This document shows positions 48,001 to 60,422 of a stretch of DNA of 64,000 nt, piece after piece; within the stretch, counting starts at the first letter, position 1; the number at the start of each line of letters is the position of its first letter. The DNA is from Hexactinellida sp. DTS-2022 (Eukaryota; Porifera; Hexactinellida), in the NCBI GenBank assembly GCA_028753945.1, contig JAPNXP010000004.1, positions 1,364,001 through 1,428,000 of the forward strand. The letters run 5' to 3'. A program made the position numbers and the translations under genes. Under the pieces are notes generated by a model. That model made no database searches, was not told where the DNA came from, and saw only the letters and a program-made list of their open reading frames with translations.

Positions 48001-51000
48001 CCAGCTGGAATTTATAAGTTGAATCAATTTGATTATCCCAAGTTGAAACAATAGTGAAAGCTTTAACAAGTTAAATCAATATAATTATTACAAGTTGAAA
48101 CAATGGAATTAGATTAAATATAATTATTACAAGTTGAAACAATAGAATTAGATTTAACAGTTTTACTGAATCTCAAGTGTGAAGAAACACAGGAGATTGG
48201 CACCCCAATTAAGGCACAAATCTAGGCCAAATTGAACATTTTTGATTTGCTAAAAGGTGTAGAATTTAATTCTCTATCAGTACATGTAAATTTTATCAAG
48301 CTCACTATTAATTATTTAATGCTATGAGCCATAATTAGTTTAAGTAGGTGTTAAAATTATTTGATCGAAAATCGTAACCCCGGGTGCAAATTAGACGTCG
48401 ACTCCGAACCTACATGCCAAGTTTCAGCCCTCTAAGTATATAGGTGTGGCCAGGGCACCTGCTACGGAGAAATAATAAAAATAATAAAAAATCCAGAATT
48501 GCAGCCTGTGCCGACGCATGTATCTTTGGTGGCACTTATTTTGTTGGTGGTTTATTGATAGTGCCTCCATAGGAACATGCTGTCGGCGCAGGCTGCAATT
48601 TTGGATTTTTTTTCGCCAAGTCATCATCACTATAAAGGTGTTCAATTATTTCAGAAAGGTGTTTCAGAAGGCTACGACCCTTAGAGTGGTGGAAGTTTCT
48701 ATTTAGCTCACTTCATTTGAGAGATATTCAAGTTTCAGTAGAATATAATATGTTGCTGAGTCAGCATTTTTTAGGTGCGTGTTGGGTATTCACCCAACTC
48801 CAACCAACCCATGCGAATTATTCAATTCACAAAATTGCAAAAATACATTTTTTTGACGATGTCATGATCACCTCAAGGTGTCAAGACCCACTTGTATAGG
48901 TGGTACCTGGCATAAGGACCAATTGATAAATTGAAAGTTTGTTTCTATCTGGTATCATCTCTGAGATTAATGAAATTTAGCTAATTAGTATAAAAATTTA
49001 ATTAATGTATTAATAATTTAACACCATTATTATATACAGCAAAATAAATTAAGTTCAATTATTTGCACTTATTATTAATTTAAATCGAATTTCACTATCA
49101 TATTTGAATTCAGCGCACTCAATAACCCCAATAATCCAATTGGAACCGTCTATAAGTTAAATACAAAAGGAATTAATTATAATAAATTACGTCAGTACAT
49201 TAATTGTGCAAGAATATTCTCGCCGAAATAAATATAATCACTTAATCTGTCGTTGTTGTGGAATGTAAAATCTTAACGGTTCTATCATAAACCATCTTTA
49301 GTTTAATGCCATTCATTCATTACTTATTGATAATAAATTAAATTTTTAGTTATTTATTTTAGCAATGTTATCCACGATTAGTTGAGTAAAGTCAACAAAT
49401 TCCTTATATTATATTATTATATTTAATCCATTGTATAGTAATACTACAATTAAATAGAAGCCAGCTGGAATTTATAAGTTAAATCAATATAATTATCGCA
49501 AGTTGAAACAATAGAATAAGATTTAACAAGTCAAATCAATAGAATTATTACAAGTTGAAACAATAGAATTAGATATAACACTTTCAATGGAACTGAAGTG
49601 TTAGTAAACAAAGGAAACTTGCAACTCTATTGTGGCACTAACGAAACCCAATTAAAAAATTCGTGCACTGTGAAAAGGTGTAGAATTTAATTCTCTATCC
49701 GTACATGTAAATTTTATCAAGCTCAATATTAATTATTCCATGTTATGAGCCATAATAGTTTAAATAGGTGTTGAAATCATTTGATAAAAAATCGTAACCC
49801 CAGGTGCAAATTAGACGGTCACTCCGCAACTACATGGCAAGTTTCAGCCCTCAATGTATACAGGTGTGGCCAGGGCACCTGCTACGGAGAAAAAATAATA
49901 ATAATAATAAAAAAATCCAAAATTGCAGCCTGTGCCGACGCATGTTCCTTTGGTGGCACTATATTTTGTTGGTGGTTTATTGATAGTGCCTCCAATGGAC
50001 CATGCTGTCGGACAGGCTGCAATTTTGGATTTTTTTTCGCCATGTCATCATCACTATGAAGGTGTTAGATTATTTCAGAAAGGTGTTTCAGAGGGATACG
50101 ACCCTTAGAGTGGTGGAAGTTGCCATTTAGCTCACTTCATTTGAGAGATATTCAAGTTTCAGTTGAATATAATAGTTGATGACTCAGCATATTTTATGTG
50201 CGTGTTGGGTGATCACCCAACACCAACCAACCCATTCGAAATATAGAATTCACAAAATTGTAAAAACACATTTTTTGACGATGTCATCATCACCTCAAGG
50301 TGTCAAGATCCACTTTTATAGGTGGTACGTGGCATAGGGATCAATTGATAATTTGAAAGTTTGTTTCTATCTTATATCATTTCTGAGTTTAATGAAATTT
50401 AGCTAATTAGTATAAATATTTAATTAATCTATCAATAATATAACACCAATATTATGTACATCAAAATAAATTAAGTTCAATTATTTGCAATAATTATTAA
50501 TTTAAATTGAATTTCACTATAATATTTGAATTCAGCGCACTCAATAACCCCCATAATCTAATTGGAACCGTCTCTATAATTAAATACAAACTGAATTAAT
50601 CATATTTAAATATGTCAGTGTATCCATTGTGCAAGAATATTCTCGGAGAAGTAAATATAATCACATAATCTGTCGTTGTTATGGGATGTAAAATCTTAGT
50701 TTTCAATTAGAAAATAGAAGCCTACTCGATCTCACAAGTTGAATCACTATAATAATAACGAGTTGAAACAATAGAATTAGATTTCACACTTTCAATTGAA
50801 CTGAAGTGTTAGTAAACAAAGGAAACTTGCAACTCAATTGTGGCGCAAACTAAGTACAATTTGAAAATTCGTGCACTGTGAAAAGGTGTAGAATTTAATT
50901 CTCTATCGAATGCATATAAATTTAATTTTCGGGTACTATTTATTGTTCCTGTTTCAATATTAAACAGGTGCAAAAATGTGTCCAAAAAAATGTGATAAAA

Positions 51001-51125
51001 AATCGTGACCCCAGGTGCACATCTGTAACCCATGAGACACATATCCTGAAAATTTGGCCTCTTAGTTAATAATACTCTGTACTGTGGAGAGGATACGGAA
51101 GGATAATAATAATAATAATAATAAT
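45055..51125 (+). repeat. Tandem hairpin satellite, plus orientation
   Basis: The clearest tandem array in the window. Hairpins at 45,056-45,175, 45,925-46,041, 46,767-46,880, 47,611-47,728, 48,489-48,606 and 49,913-50,030 give spacings of 869, 842, 844, 878 and 1,424 bp. The first four monomers are of the short type (GCCAAGTCATCAACGCC after the hairpin); the last two have the long downstream tract (TGATGACTCAGCAT, CACTTGTATAGG). Within the short monomers similarity is high, pointing to unequal exchange or rolling-circle amplification. No host gene. Confidence 0.88.
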
Positions 51126-51364
51126 ATACCAAAGCACTAAGACCAATACTGGGCCACTATACTATAGTATAGTCGGCACAGTAATAAAGGCAGTGATTTC
51201 AATACTGGGCCACTATACTATAGTATAGTCGGCACAGTAATAAAGGCAGTGATTCCAATACTGGGCCACTATACTATAGTATAGTCGGCACAGTAATAAT
51301 AACTAACCAAGGCAGTAAGATTAGAACTGGGCCACTATACTATAGTATAGTCGGCACAGTAATA
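51126..51364 (+). repeat. Palindromic minisatellite, 4 units
   Basis: Flank types C, A, A, B. Core identical to the array at 9,838-10,807. The satellite orientation reverses immediately after the last unit. Confidence 0.9.
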
Positions 51365-52612
51365 ATTCGCATGGGTTGGTTGGAGTTGGGTGAATACCCA
51401 ACACGCACTTAAAAAATGCTGAGTCATCACAGATTATATTATACTGAAACTTGAATATCTCTAAAATGAAGTGAACTAAATGGAAACTTCCACCACTCCA
51501 AGGGTCGTTGCCTTCTGAAAAACCTTGCTAAGATAATTTAACACCTTCATTGTGATGATGACTTGGCGAAAAAAAATCCAAAATTGCAGCCTGTGCCGAT
51601 AGCATGTTCCTTTGGAGGCACTATCAATGAACAACCAACAAAATATAGTGCCACCAAAGGAACATGCATCGGTACAGGCTGCAATTTTGGATTTTTTATT
51701 ATTATTATTATTATTATTTCTCCGTAGCAGGTGCCCTGGTCACACCTATAAACTTGGCATGTAGGTTCGGAGTCGACGTCTAATTTGCACCTGGGGTTAC
51801 GATTTTTAATTAACCAATTTTGGACACATTTTTGACACCTTTCAAAATTTGTCTGGTCCATAACTCAAAATATGTTTTAATAAACCTCATAATTTTATTT
51901 CATATTTAGATTTATCTTAAAATTCTGCATCTGATGGGGGAAGAAAATTTGTTAAAATTGGTTTAATTTCTGCCATAAATGGGGGTTGAAATTCCTCTGT
52001 TTACTCAACACTTCAATTTCAATAAAACTGTGAAATCTAATTCCATTGTTAAAACTTGTAATAATTATATTGATTTAACTTTTTAAATCTTTCACTATTG
52101 TTTCAACTTGCGATAATTAAATTGATTCAACTTATAAATTCCAGCTGGCTTCTATTTAATTCTAGTATTACTATACAATGGATTAAATAAAATATAATAA
52201 TATAAGGAATTTGTTGACTAAACTTAAATCACCGTGGATAACATTGCTAAAATACAGAACTAATAATATTATTTATTATCAATACATAATTAATGAATGG
52301 CATTAAACTCAAGATGGTTTATGATAGAAACAAACTTCAAATTTATCTACCGTTCCTTGTGACTCGGACCAAAACACAAATGCTTCTTCACACCTTGGGC
52401 GTTGATGACTTGGCGAAAAAAAATCCAAAATTGCAGCCTACGCCGACAGCATGTTCCTTTGGAGGCACTATCAATAAACCAACAACAAAATATAGTGCCA
52501 CCAAAGGAACATGCGTCGGCACAGGTTGCAATTTTGGATTTTTTACTGTGTCGACTATACTATACTATAGTGGCCCAGTATTGGTCTTAGTGCTTTGGTT
52601 TTTTTTTTTTTC
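51365..52612 (-). repeat. Hairpin satellite, minus orientation
   Basis: Hairpins at 51,576-51,692 and 52,424-52,541 in reverse. A single degenerate minisatellite unit (GTGTCGACTATAC) follows at 52,545-52,600. The block starts inside a long-type monomer (CGCATGGGTTGG, CTGAGTCATCA), cut by the orientation switch at 51,365. Confidence 0.83.
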
Positions 52613-54760
52613 TCCGTGTCGCCTCCTCAGGCTAAACCATAAGTGCTAGAGCTCTGAGATTTTCAGGATAGGTATCTGGTTGTTGATTAATGTGCACTTC
52701 GTGGCCTGATTTTTCAATTTCGACTTGGAAAAACTTTTAACGGGACTTTTAGCTTTTTATCTCCCATAAGAAAATAAATGTAATAACAAAATCTTTTAGA
52801 ATTATTAGTTTCAGAAAAGTATTTTGCAACTGATAGCTCTTCAAGATTTTTTAAATTCGTCCACATTTTCCTGATAATTAGGCTCAAAGTTGCCACAATT
52901 TACCCTTAACTTTCTAAAATCGTAAATTCATTAATATTCTATTATGCAAATATTTCGTGGTTACGATGAATAACTATATTTATGAATAATTCAATTAGAT
53001 TCAGTGTTATTTCGATTCAAGTTATTGTTGATATCATAATTACAATAAAGAATTCTAGTATATATGAATAATTAATTTACATTCAATAGCTATTACTATA
53101 CAAATCAATTTCTGATATCATAGTTACAATAAAGTATTCTATTTATATGAATAATTCAATTTGATTCAATAGCTGCTACTATATAAATCGATTTATAATA
53201 CATAGTTGTATTAAAGTTTTCTCTCCTATATGAAATTCAATTTCACTCAACAGTTATTCAATTTCAGAACGATTTCTGATATTCAAACAATGGATTAATG
53301 AGATAGAATATCTATTTGTATAAATATTTGTCTATGTGTGTGCTTGGTGCCCGAAATGTATTAGAGTGTAAGGGGGGGTTTATAATGCATTAATAATGGA
53401 AATATAAACTTAATCACATATGTCATTCTGAGTAAACAAGTATGCTGATTTCAATTTCGAAACGATAACTGATATATAAACAATGGATTATTGAGATGGA
53501 ATTTCTAGTTTATGACTAATCGTTTGTGTGCTTGTTTGGTGCCCGAATTGTATTAGAGTGATAGGGGGGGTCTAAAACGCATTTATAATGGGAATATAAA
53601 CTTAAACTCAAGATGGTTTAAGATAGAAATAAACTTCAAATTCAACAATCATTCCTTTGTCCCGTACAAATTGTTAAATGAGTCTAAACACCATGTGATG
53701 TTCATGACATGTCGAAAAAAATCCAAAATTCTCCGTGTCGCCTCCAAAGGCTAAACCATAAGTGCTAGAGCTCTGAGATTTTCAGGATAGGTGTCTGGTT
53801 GTTGATTAATGTGCACTTCGTGGCCGGATTTTTCAATTTCGACTTGGGAAAATTTTTAATGGGACTTTTTTGTTTTTTTGTCCCATAAGAAAATAAATGC
53901 AATAACAAGAAAAATTTTAGAATCATTAGTATCAGAAAAGTATTTTGCAACTGATAGCTCTTCACGATCTTTTTAATCCGTCCTCATTTTCCTGAGAATT
54001 TGGCTCAAAGTTGCCACAATCCACCCTTAACTTTCTAAAATAGTAAATTCATTAATATTCAATTATGCAATTATTTCGTGGTTTCGATGAAGATCTACTA
54101 TTTATGAATAATTCAATCTATTCAGTGTTATTTCGATTCAAGTTATTGTTGATATTATAATCACAATAAAGAATTCTAGTATATATGAATAATTAATTTA
54201 CATTCAATAGCTATTACTATACAAATCAATTTCTGATATCATAGTTACAATAATTTATTCTATTTATATGAAAATTCAATTTCATTCAATAGCTGCTACT
54301 ATATAAATTGATTTCTAATACAATAGTTGTATTAAAGTTTTCTCCTATATGAAAATTCAATTTCACTCAACAGTTATTCAATTTCAGAACGATTTCTGAT
54401 ATTCAAACAATGACTGATTTATAAACAATAGATAATTGAGATGGAATTTCTAGTTCATGACTATTCGTTTGTGTGCTTGTTTGGTCCCCGAATTGTATTT
54501 ATAATGGAAATAGTATAAAGATGGTTTAAGATAGAAATAAACTTCAAATTCAACAATCATTCCTTTGTCCCGTACAAATTGTTAAATGAGTCTAAACACC
54601 ATGTGATGTTCATGACATGGCGAAAAAAATCCAAAATTGCAGCCTGTGTCGACAGCATGTTCCATTGGAGGCACTATCAATAGACCAAGACCAAAATATA
54701 GTGCCACCAAAGGAACATGCGTCGGCACAGGCTGCAATTTTGGATTTTTTTTAACTCATC
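52613..54760 (-). repeat. Diverged satellite subfamily, direct repeat of ~1.1 kb
   Basis: Two direct copies start at ~52,612 and ~53,731 with CTCCGTGTCGCCTCC and share AAGTGCTAGAGCTCTGAGAT, CTGGTTGTTGATTAATGTGC and several TCAATTT(C/T)A(C/T)TCAA blocks. The second ends with a standard reversed hairpin (54,630-54,748); the first ends with only the tip AATCCAAAATT (53,718). It has the same layout as the main satellite (CTCCGT next to the hairpin) with unrelated interior. No host gene. Confidence 0.8.
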
Positions 54761-55545
54761 GATTTAAGAAAGTACACAAATTATAGTCTTGATTCAAGAA
54801 ATCACATACAATAATGAATATCTCTGAATATTTAAAGCTTGTGAATTTTCTTTCCCATGTAATTTTTCCGAGCGATTTATTGAACTCAACAAAATTCGCG
54901 AGACGAAATTTCAAAGTGCGTGCCTCAGGCTATCAACTTGGTGAAGTTATTAACATGATACATAGTCGTACTACAACTTTTTTACGCAGACAGCTTCAGT
55001 GATGCAATGATTATTGAGTAGAGAGATACGGTTTTTGACAGCTAATATATTCTCAGATTCTCAATAGGTTATGTATCGTTAAATCCATTAAAAGGTCCTA
55101 TCTCCGATGTTAGAATAATTATCTATTTGCTATACCGTTCACAATGCTATACATATTAATTTACCTAGTGAATAATGAATACGGGGAAGGCGGATGTGGA
55201 AATGTCAATTATATAAATAATTGAGCAAGTCAAATTCAATAAAAATTTTTAAAGATACAAGTAAATATTTCCTATATTGAATACATGCTGTTTGTATTTA
55301 GTCAAGTAGAAGAAAGAAAGAAGCCATTAAAAGTGCATAGTAATACTCAAGTCATGATCAAAGGGTAGTAATTCTGTCATGTAAGGTAGTAAATCTGTCA
55401 TGGATAGAGAACATCCATGGTACTAGTAATAGAGGTAGTAAGTCTGTCATGGTAGTAAACTGTCATACAACAGTATTAGTGAATACGGGCCCTGATCCAA
55501 TTTCCATACGCCTAAATCACAATGTTACGGTATAGGAGAGGATTC
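54761..55545. other. AT-rich interval with an inverted copy of 21,360-21,580
   Basis: About 55,260-55,500 is the reverse complement of 21,360-21,580, including the TGACAGA repeats, and ends GTGAATACGGGCCCTG. An ORF at 54,814-55,002 (MNISEYLKLVNFLSHVIF...) has no recognisable feature. Nothing else is seen. Confidence 0.5.
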
Positions 55546-55547
55546 AA

Positions 55548-56055
55548 ATAAAGTAGAACTCGGTTAGTACGTACCCCCTCGGGAGAGAAAATTAGTACGT
55601 ATTATCCGAGTGTACGTACTAACCGAGTTGACACTACATATAGAAATTGACAACCATTGTTTATACGAATTAGTACGTACTAACCGTTACTGTATTCGCT
55701 TTCCGAATTAATATTTTTCCAAAAATCATACTCCAAAAGGAGCGTCTCGCGCTCCTGGATAATTCCTTGCTACCTTCCTTGGAAGCGTTACGTAACGTTG
55801 AAATGCCCTTATGTTGAATGGACGGAAATTGACCATTGGCTTTATCACCCATTGAAACTTCGATAGTATAGCATAAGAGTTTGTAAGGACGAACATTTTA
55901 AAATGTTAGTACAGTGGTCAATACATTACAGTTACTACAGTGGTGTTCGCATTATATCATACTCTAGTGACCTTAGGATAGTTAGGAGTGTTCAATTCTA
56001 GTCTGTCTAATACCCTGGTTATAATGTTGTCCGTATTATCCGAGTTTAAGTACAG
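55548..56055. mobile_element. Degenerate pogo-like MITE(s)
   Basis: AAGTAGAACTCGGTTAGTACG and ACTAACCGAGTT (55,615-55,630) are inverted, and TTATCCGAGTTTAAGTACAGTG closes the region at 56,036-56,053. It shares GTACGTATTATCCGAGT with the MITE in receptor gene B. Boundaries and target duplication are unclear. Confidence 0.45.
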
Positions 56056-57159
56056 TGATGCGGTACTATTTGAAGGAGTTAATTAAATTCGGCAACTAAA
56101 TTAAGTGCCAACTCGGCACCTAAATCAAATCACACTGCAAGCACCTTGGCTCAAACAATATGTTTGCAAATGGGAGTGAATTGTATCAAAATCCTGTGTG
56201 GATGAGAATAGAAATCTAAATGTTAGAATATAATTATTTAATAGTATAATTATTTAATAGTATAATTATTAAGCAGGGATTGTTGTCTGTAACATAGCAC
56301 GTTCTTATGAACCAGGGGTCTTAGGAAGTTAAACCGGTGTAAGCGGGTTTTAGGGACCAAAGGTAAGTTGTAATATACCAAAGTAAGTTGAAAAGTAAGT
56401 GGAAACCTTTACCAAACGACGTGTAATAGTCGAGAACCTGGACGTAAATATAAGATTGAAAAATTCAACATTTGTGAATAGTTATAACGTTATTTTATCA
56501 ACTAATCAAATGCTTTGCGGAAATCACGTGACATTTGTCCAACAACCAATCAAATGCTTTCGGGACATCAGCCTATTAAATACGGCTTTTTTGTATAAAT
56601 AGCTATGTAGATATAAATTGACATTTAATTAATATATATTAACTTTTGTAAAATTGTTTGTTACTACCGTGTTACGGAATCCCAATGATGATTTTCTTAT
56701 CTTACAAAGAAGTCAAAGGTGACATTATGAAGCATTATACTGAGCCTGTAGAAGAGTCGATTATCGGAACAAAGGTAAAAAAACCGATTGGCGAATATGC
56801 GGAGTATAGCGACGGGTATGTAAACAGGTATTTATTATTTATCGATTCTTACTTACTAATACTGTTAGGTGTAACACATGTATTCTGCGGACATTTTCAG
56901 CAAACATTATTTGTAAAAGACTTTAGATTAAATCCGAACTATCCATGCTATATAGGTCCATTTTAGTTGAAATTCATATTAAAAATTAGTCATCCCATAA
57001 CTTATTGCCATAGAAAATTGTAAGAATTCCAAACTAAACACTTTAATCAACTGAAAAGAAAGCTAAACAACAACAACAAGTCACTCTAGGTAAGTTAGGC
57101 ATCTATGTTGTGACACACGATAGGATTATACGAGTATAGCTGTACTGAGATATGCCACT
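56056..57159. other. No confident gene
   Basis: AT-rich sequence with a short tandem ATTTAATAGTATAATT (56,228-56,275) and a repeated CAATCAAATGCTTT (56,502 and 56,545). An open frame at 56,658-56,966 codes for a stretch with a hydrophobic segment (YLLILLGVTHVF), but it lacks a good start and family features. It may be an exon fragment. Confidence 0.4.
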
Positions 57160-59228
57160 TCAGAGTCTCTGTAGACAGTTCTCCTCCTTCATGTCACAGA
57201 CGGTAATGAGTCCTGATTCTTCTACGAATATTCCAGTCGGATGGAAGATCTGTCCCAACTCAAAGCCCTTTCCTGAAAACGTTTCTATGAATCCTCCTGC
57301 CATGTCAAACACCTTTATAGCACTGTCCCAAAAGTCCGTTATGTAAATAAGCCATTCTCTTGTGACAGGATTCCTGAACAGGTTGAAATGATAAGCTCCC
57401 ACTATCTTATCTTCTGTTAGGATGGATCTAAGGAGTTTTCCTTCAAATGAGAATTCTTGCAAAGGAGAAGGAGATCCTGTGAAGAGACAGAAGATGGAAT
57501 AGTATGCGGCTTTCATATCCTGTAACCAAGGATATCTGTTCTTGTTGTTAGAGTAGCGAATGGGTTTTAGTGGATACTCATTTTGTATTAGGTGAGTATA
57601 TCTGTCTATATGGATGAGACTTGGTTTGAGAGTTCCAACAAACAAACCAGAACAAGTAAAAGCCTCATAGGTATCATAAAAAGCTGTACAGCAGAGTTGG
57701 GGTATTTCAATGGAAGTTTTGAATAGGATACGGTGTACATTAAATTCATCATCCCACGGCAAGCGATATTTCACGAATTCATTGTTATAGCACGCGAATA
57801 ATGAACATTCAAAGGCTGTTTCAAAGACTGTTAGAGAAACTGGAGTGTCAGCTGTTTCAAAATTCAAGATCCATCCAAGTGCCGTCAGATCACTATCTCT
57901 GTAGTATGTGACTAAATGCCCACATTTGTCTGCTACATACACATTATTTTTAAACACAAGGACAGAAGCTGGAGTGACTAACTGCAACCCTTCAGTTGCC
58001 CCTCTGTCTACTCCAGACGCAATCGGTATGTCCCTTTCTGATTTGGGTGGAGCTACGAGGATTGGTTCTCTTATACAGTCTAAAGCAGCAGATGGTATGT
58101 TAATCCTGTTGTAATAGAAATGACGGATTCGTCTCAGAAGCATTTCGTATATTTCTTTCAATAAGGCGTCGTCTTCATTCTTGTTGACTAGGTAATCCAG
58201 GGACCTTCCATCCCTGTACAAGAGAGGAAGTTCTTCAAACGCAAAGTTAACATCAAACTCAATTCCTGCAAACAACTCTTGAAAACTTTCCAGTTTGCTT
58301 CTAATATTGCTAACATGCCTTGCTATTAACTTTTCACTAGCTACTATTGACTCCCTTTTCATCCTGTCAATTCTGGAGTCGTATATCTGACGAGTTAGTC
58401 CCCCGGGCAGTGTGTCTCGCTCACACAGGATCAGAGGTATCATGTCCTCCCTATGCCAGGATGCACGAAGAATATGAACTCTCCCTTGATTAAATGAGTT
58501 AATCCCTGTCGCATGCAATGTGAGCGCCAAGGCTCCAGTATGGGATAGGTCCTCAGTTTAAGGATTTCAGCTCTCAGCTTTTTGTAAAGAGATTCGTATT
58601 TCTCGATTAATGCTCGTGCTAACTCCAGTGGGATTGACATAATAAAGTTTTTTATTTTGTGTATCTTCTCCCGAGCAGTGTCCCTCCACATGATTAAGTG
58701 CGGGAGTGAATACAAATGAGGTTCCTCCAGAGTCTTCTCTATCAGGTCAATGCTGTCTGCGACTTCTACATTCAGGAACTGATCCGTAACCTCTTTGTCT
58801 AGCCGCTGGAGTTCTGTTTCGATTCTGGCTATTACGTGCGGTTTGTCGTAGTTATTGATTATTAGATTTGGCCTTAATTCTTCCAATACCTGTCTCGCTG
58901 TAGTTATTCGTGTCTCAAAAGGAGCTACATGTATTTTGTAAATTGGAGCTTTCATTTTAGCTAGCTCTGATATTGAACTATGGCATTTCACAAAATTTGT
59001 ACACTGTTGTATAAGATCGCGATATCGAAGATTCAGTAACACGTGTAGATCCTCCGGCATTTTTGATCCCTTCTTACAGTCTAGCTCTGCATTTATTACT
59101 AACTCAAAGATTAATTCATGTAGCCATTCCAATTGTACATTCAAATCCTCAATACAAGTAATATATCTCAGTCTCACTTCGTACCGAGCAAATTTTCTTT
59201 CAGCTTTGGTGCTTTGCTTAGCTCCCAT
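57160..59228 (-). pseudogene. Coiled-coil/NHL-repeat protein with N-myristoylation signal, frame change in the middle
   Basis: ATG at 59,228 (MGAKQSTKAERKF) gives an N-terminal MGxxxS, the consensus for N-myristoylation, so a membrane-attached protein is likely. Residues ~10-250 are helical and charged (coiled coil). This frame ends at 58,440. A second frame, open from 58,530 to 57,160, continues with a helical segment (IARHVSNIRSKLESFQELF), then a beta-propeller-like part ending in an NHL motif (GQIFHPTGIFVEESGLITVCD). The frames overlap for 91 bp and are offset by one base. The simplest reading is one ~690-residue gene with an indel near 58,450-58,530. A sequencing error, an unseen short intron or programmed frameshifting are alternatives. 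The architecture recalls TRIM-like NHL proteins without RING or B-box. Confidence 0.6.
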
Positions 59229-59623
59229 TTCAATTATCAATTCAAAATTTAACTTTCATTAATTGTGTTGATTAACAAATTTATAACTACCTATTTATAG
59301 AGTCAGTAAAATATACCATTACGTATCTACATAGAGAATAGTGTATTGTGTCTGCTCTAATTAGCCACATTACTTCATATGGAAAGCTATTCTATTAATA
59401 TAATCAGAATATACTACTATATTGTGATAGTGAAATAACCTCAAATTATTATTCAAACAAGTCATGAGAATTATGACAACAAATGATAAACTATAAACGG
59501 ATATAATTCGAAAATGAAAGAATTAATAGTTCAATTTTCTATTTCATAGAAAGTAACAGGAAAATAACTATAACGCGGGATGGTTGTGAAGTTAGCAGCG
59601 AAGTTAGCAGCGAAATATTCCAT

Positions 59624-60130
59624 GTCACATTTAACACCTTATAACTTTGCAACCGCTGACTCAATGGACATTCCACTTGGCACAGGCCTAAGTGAGACTA
59701 GGAGGATTATGTCATTTCAAATAGAAATCCATCTGACACCTCCTAATCGCACAATGACTCAGCAAAAATTATGTTCAATTTTCTGAAATCGTGTCACATT
59801 TAACACCTTATAACTTTGCAACCGCTGACTCAATGGACATTCCACTTGGCACAGGCCTAAGTGAGACTAGGAGGATTATGTCATTTCAAATAGAAATCCA
59901 TCTGACACCTCCTAATCGCACAATGACTCAGCAAAAATTATGTTCAATTTTCTGAAATCGTGTCACATTTAACACCTTATAACTTTGCAACCGCTGACTC
60001 AATGGACATTCCACTTGGCACAGGCCTAAGTGAGACTAGGAGGATTATGTCATTTCAAATAGAAATCCATCTGACACCTCCTAATCGCACAATGACTCAG
60101 CAAAAATTATGTTCAATTTTCTGAAATCGT
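59624..60130 (+). repeat. Three 169-bp tandem repeats, left arm
   Basis: Units begin GTCACATTTAACACCTTATA at 59,624, 59,793 and 59,962, with a fourth partial start at 60,131. They contain CAATGGACATTCCACTTGGC and ATGACTCAGCAAAAATT. Subterminal repeats of this kind are candidate transposase binding sites. Confidence 0.95.
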
Positions 60131-60422
60131 GTCACATTTAATGACGTTTCAAATTTCATTTCGATTCTGTTGCTCTTACTACTTCCTTAATTTCTCTTTA
60201 TTTACACCTATCAAAAGTCTGATAGTTCATACTTTTTTGATAATGATGCTATAAAATTGATGTACTACTACACAATGTAACACTAGTATTCCCGAATTTT
60301 TTTAATCACTAAATATATTCTAAAGCTATCTAAATCATCTATGTGATGCGAATACATCATACATGCAATATCTATTTCTAATAAAATTCTATTGATTGAC
60401 ATGTAAAGTGAATTTTCGGCAA

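Noticed and set aside
5876-52650. Recurrent small ORFs such as MQIRRSHRTYM..., MPTHVPLVALYF... and ...ACSFGGTINK...
   Set aside because: They are translations of the satellite and hairpin in various frames, on both strands, with no conserved start or coding bias.
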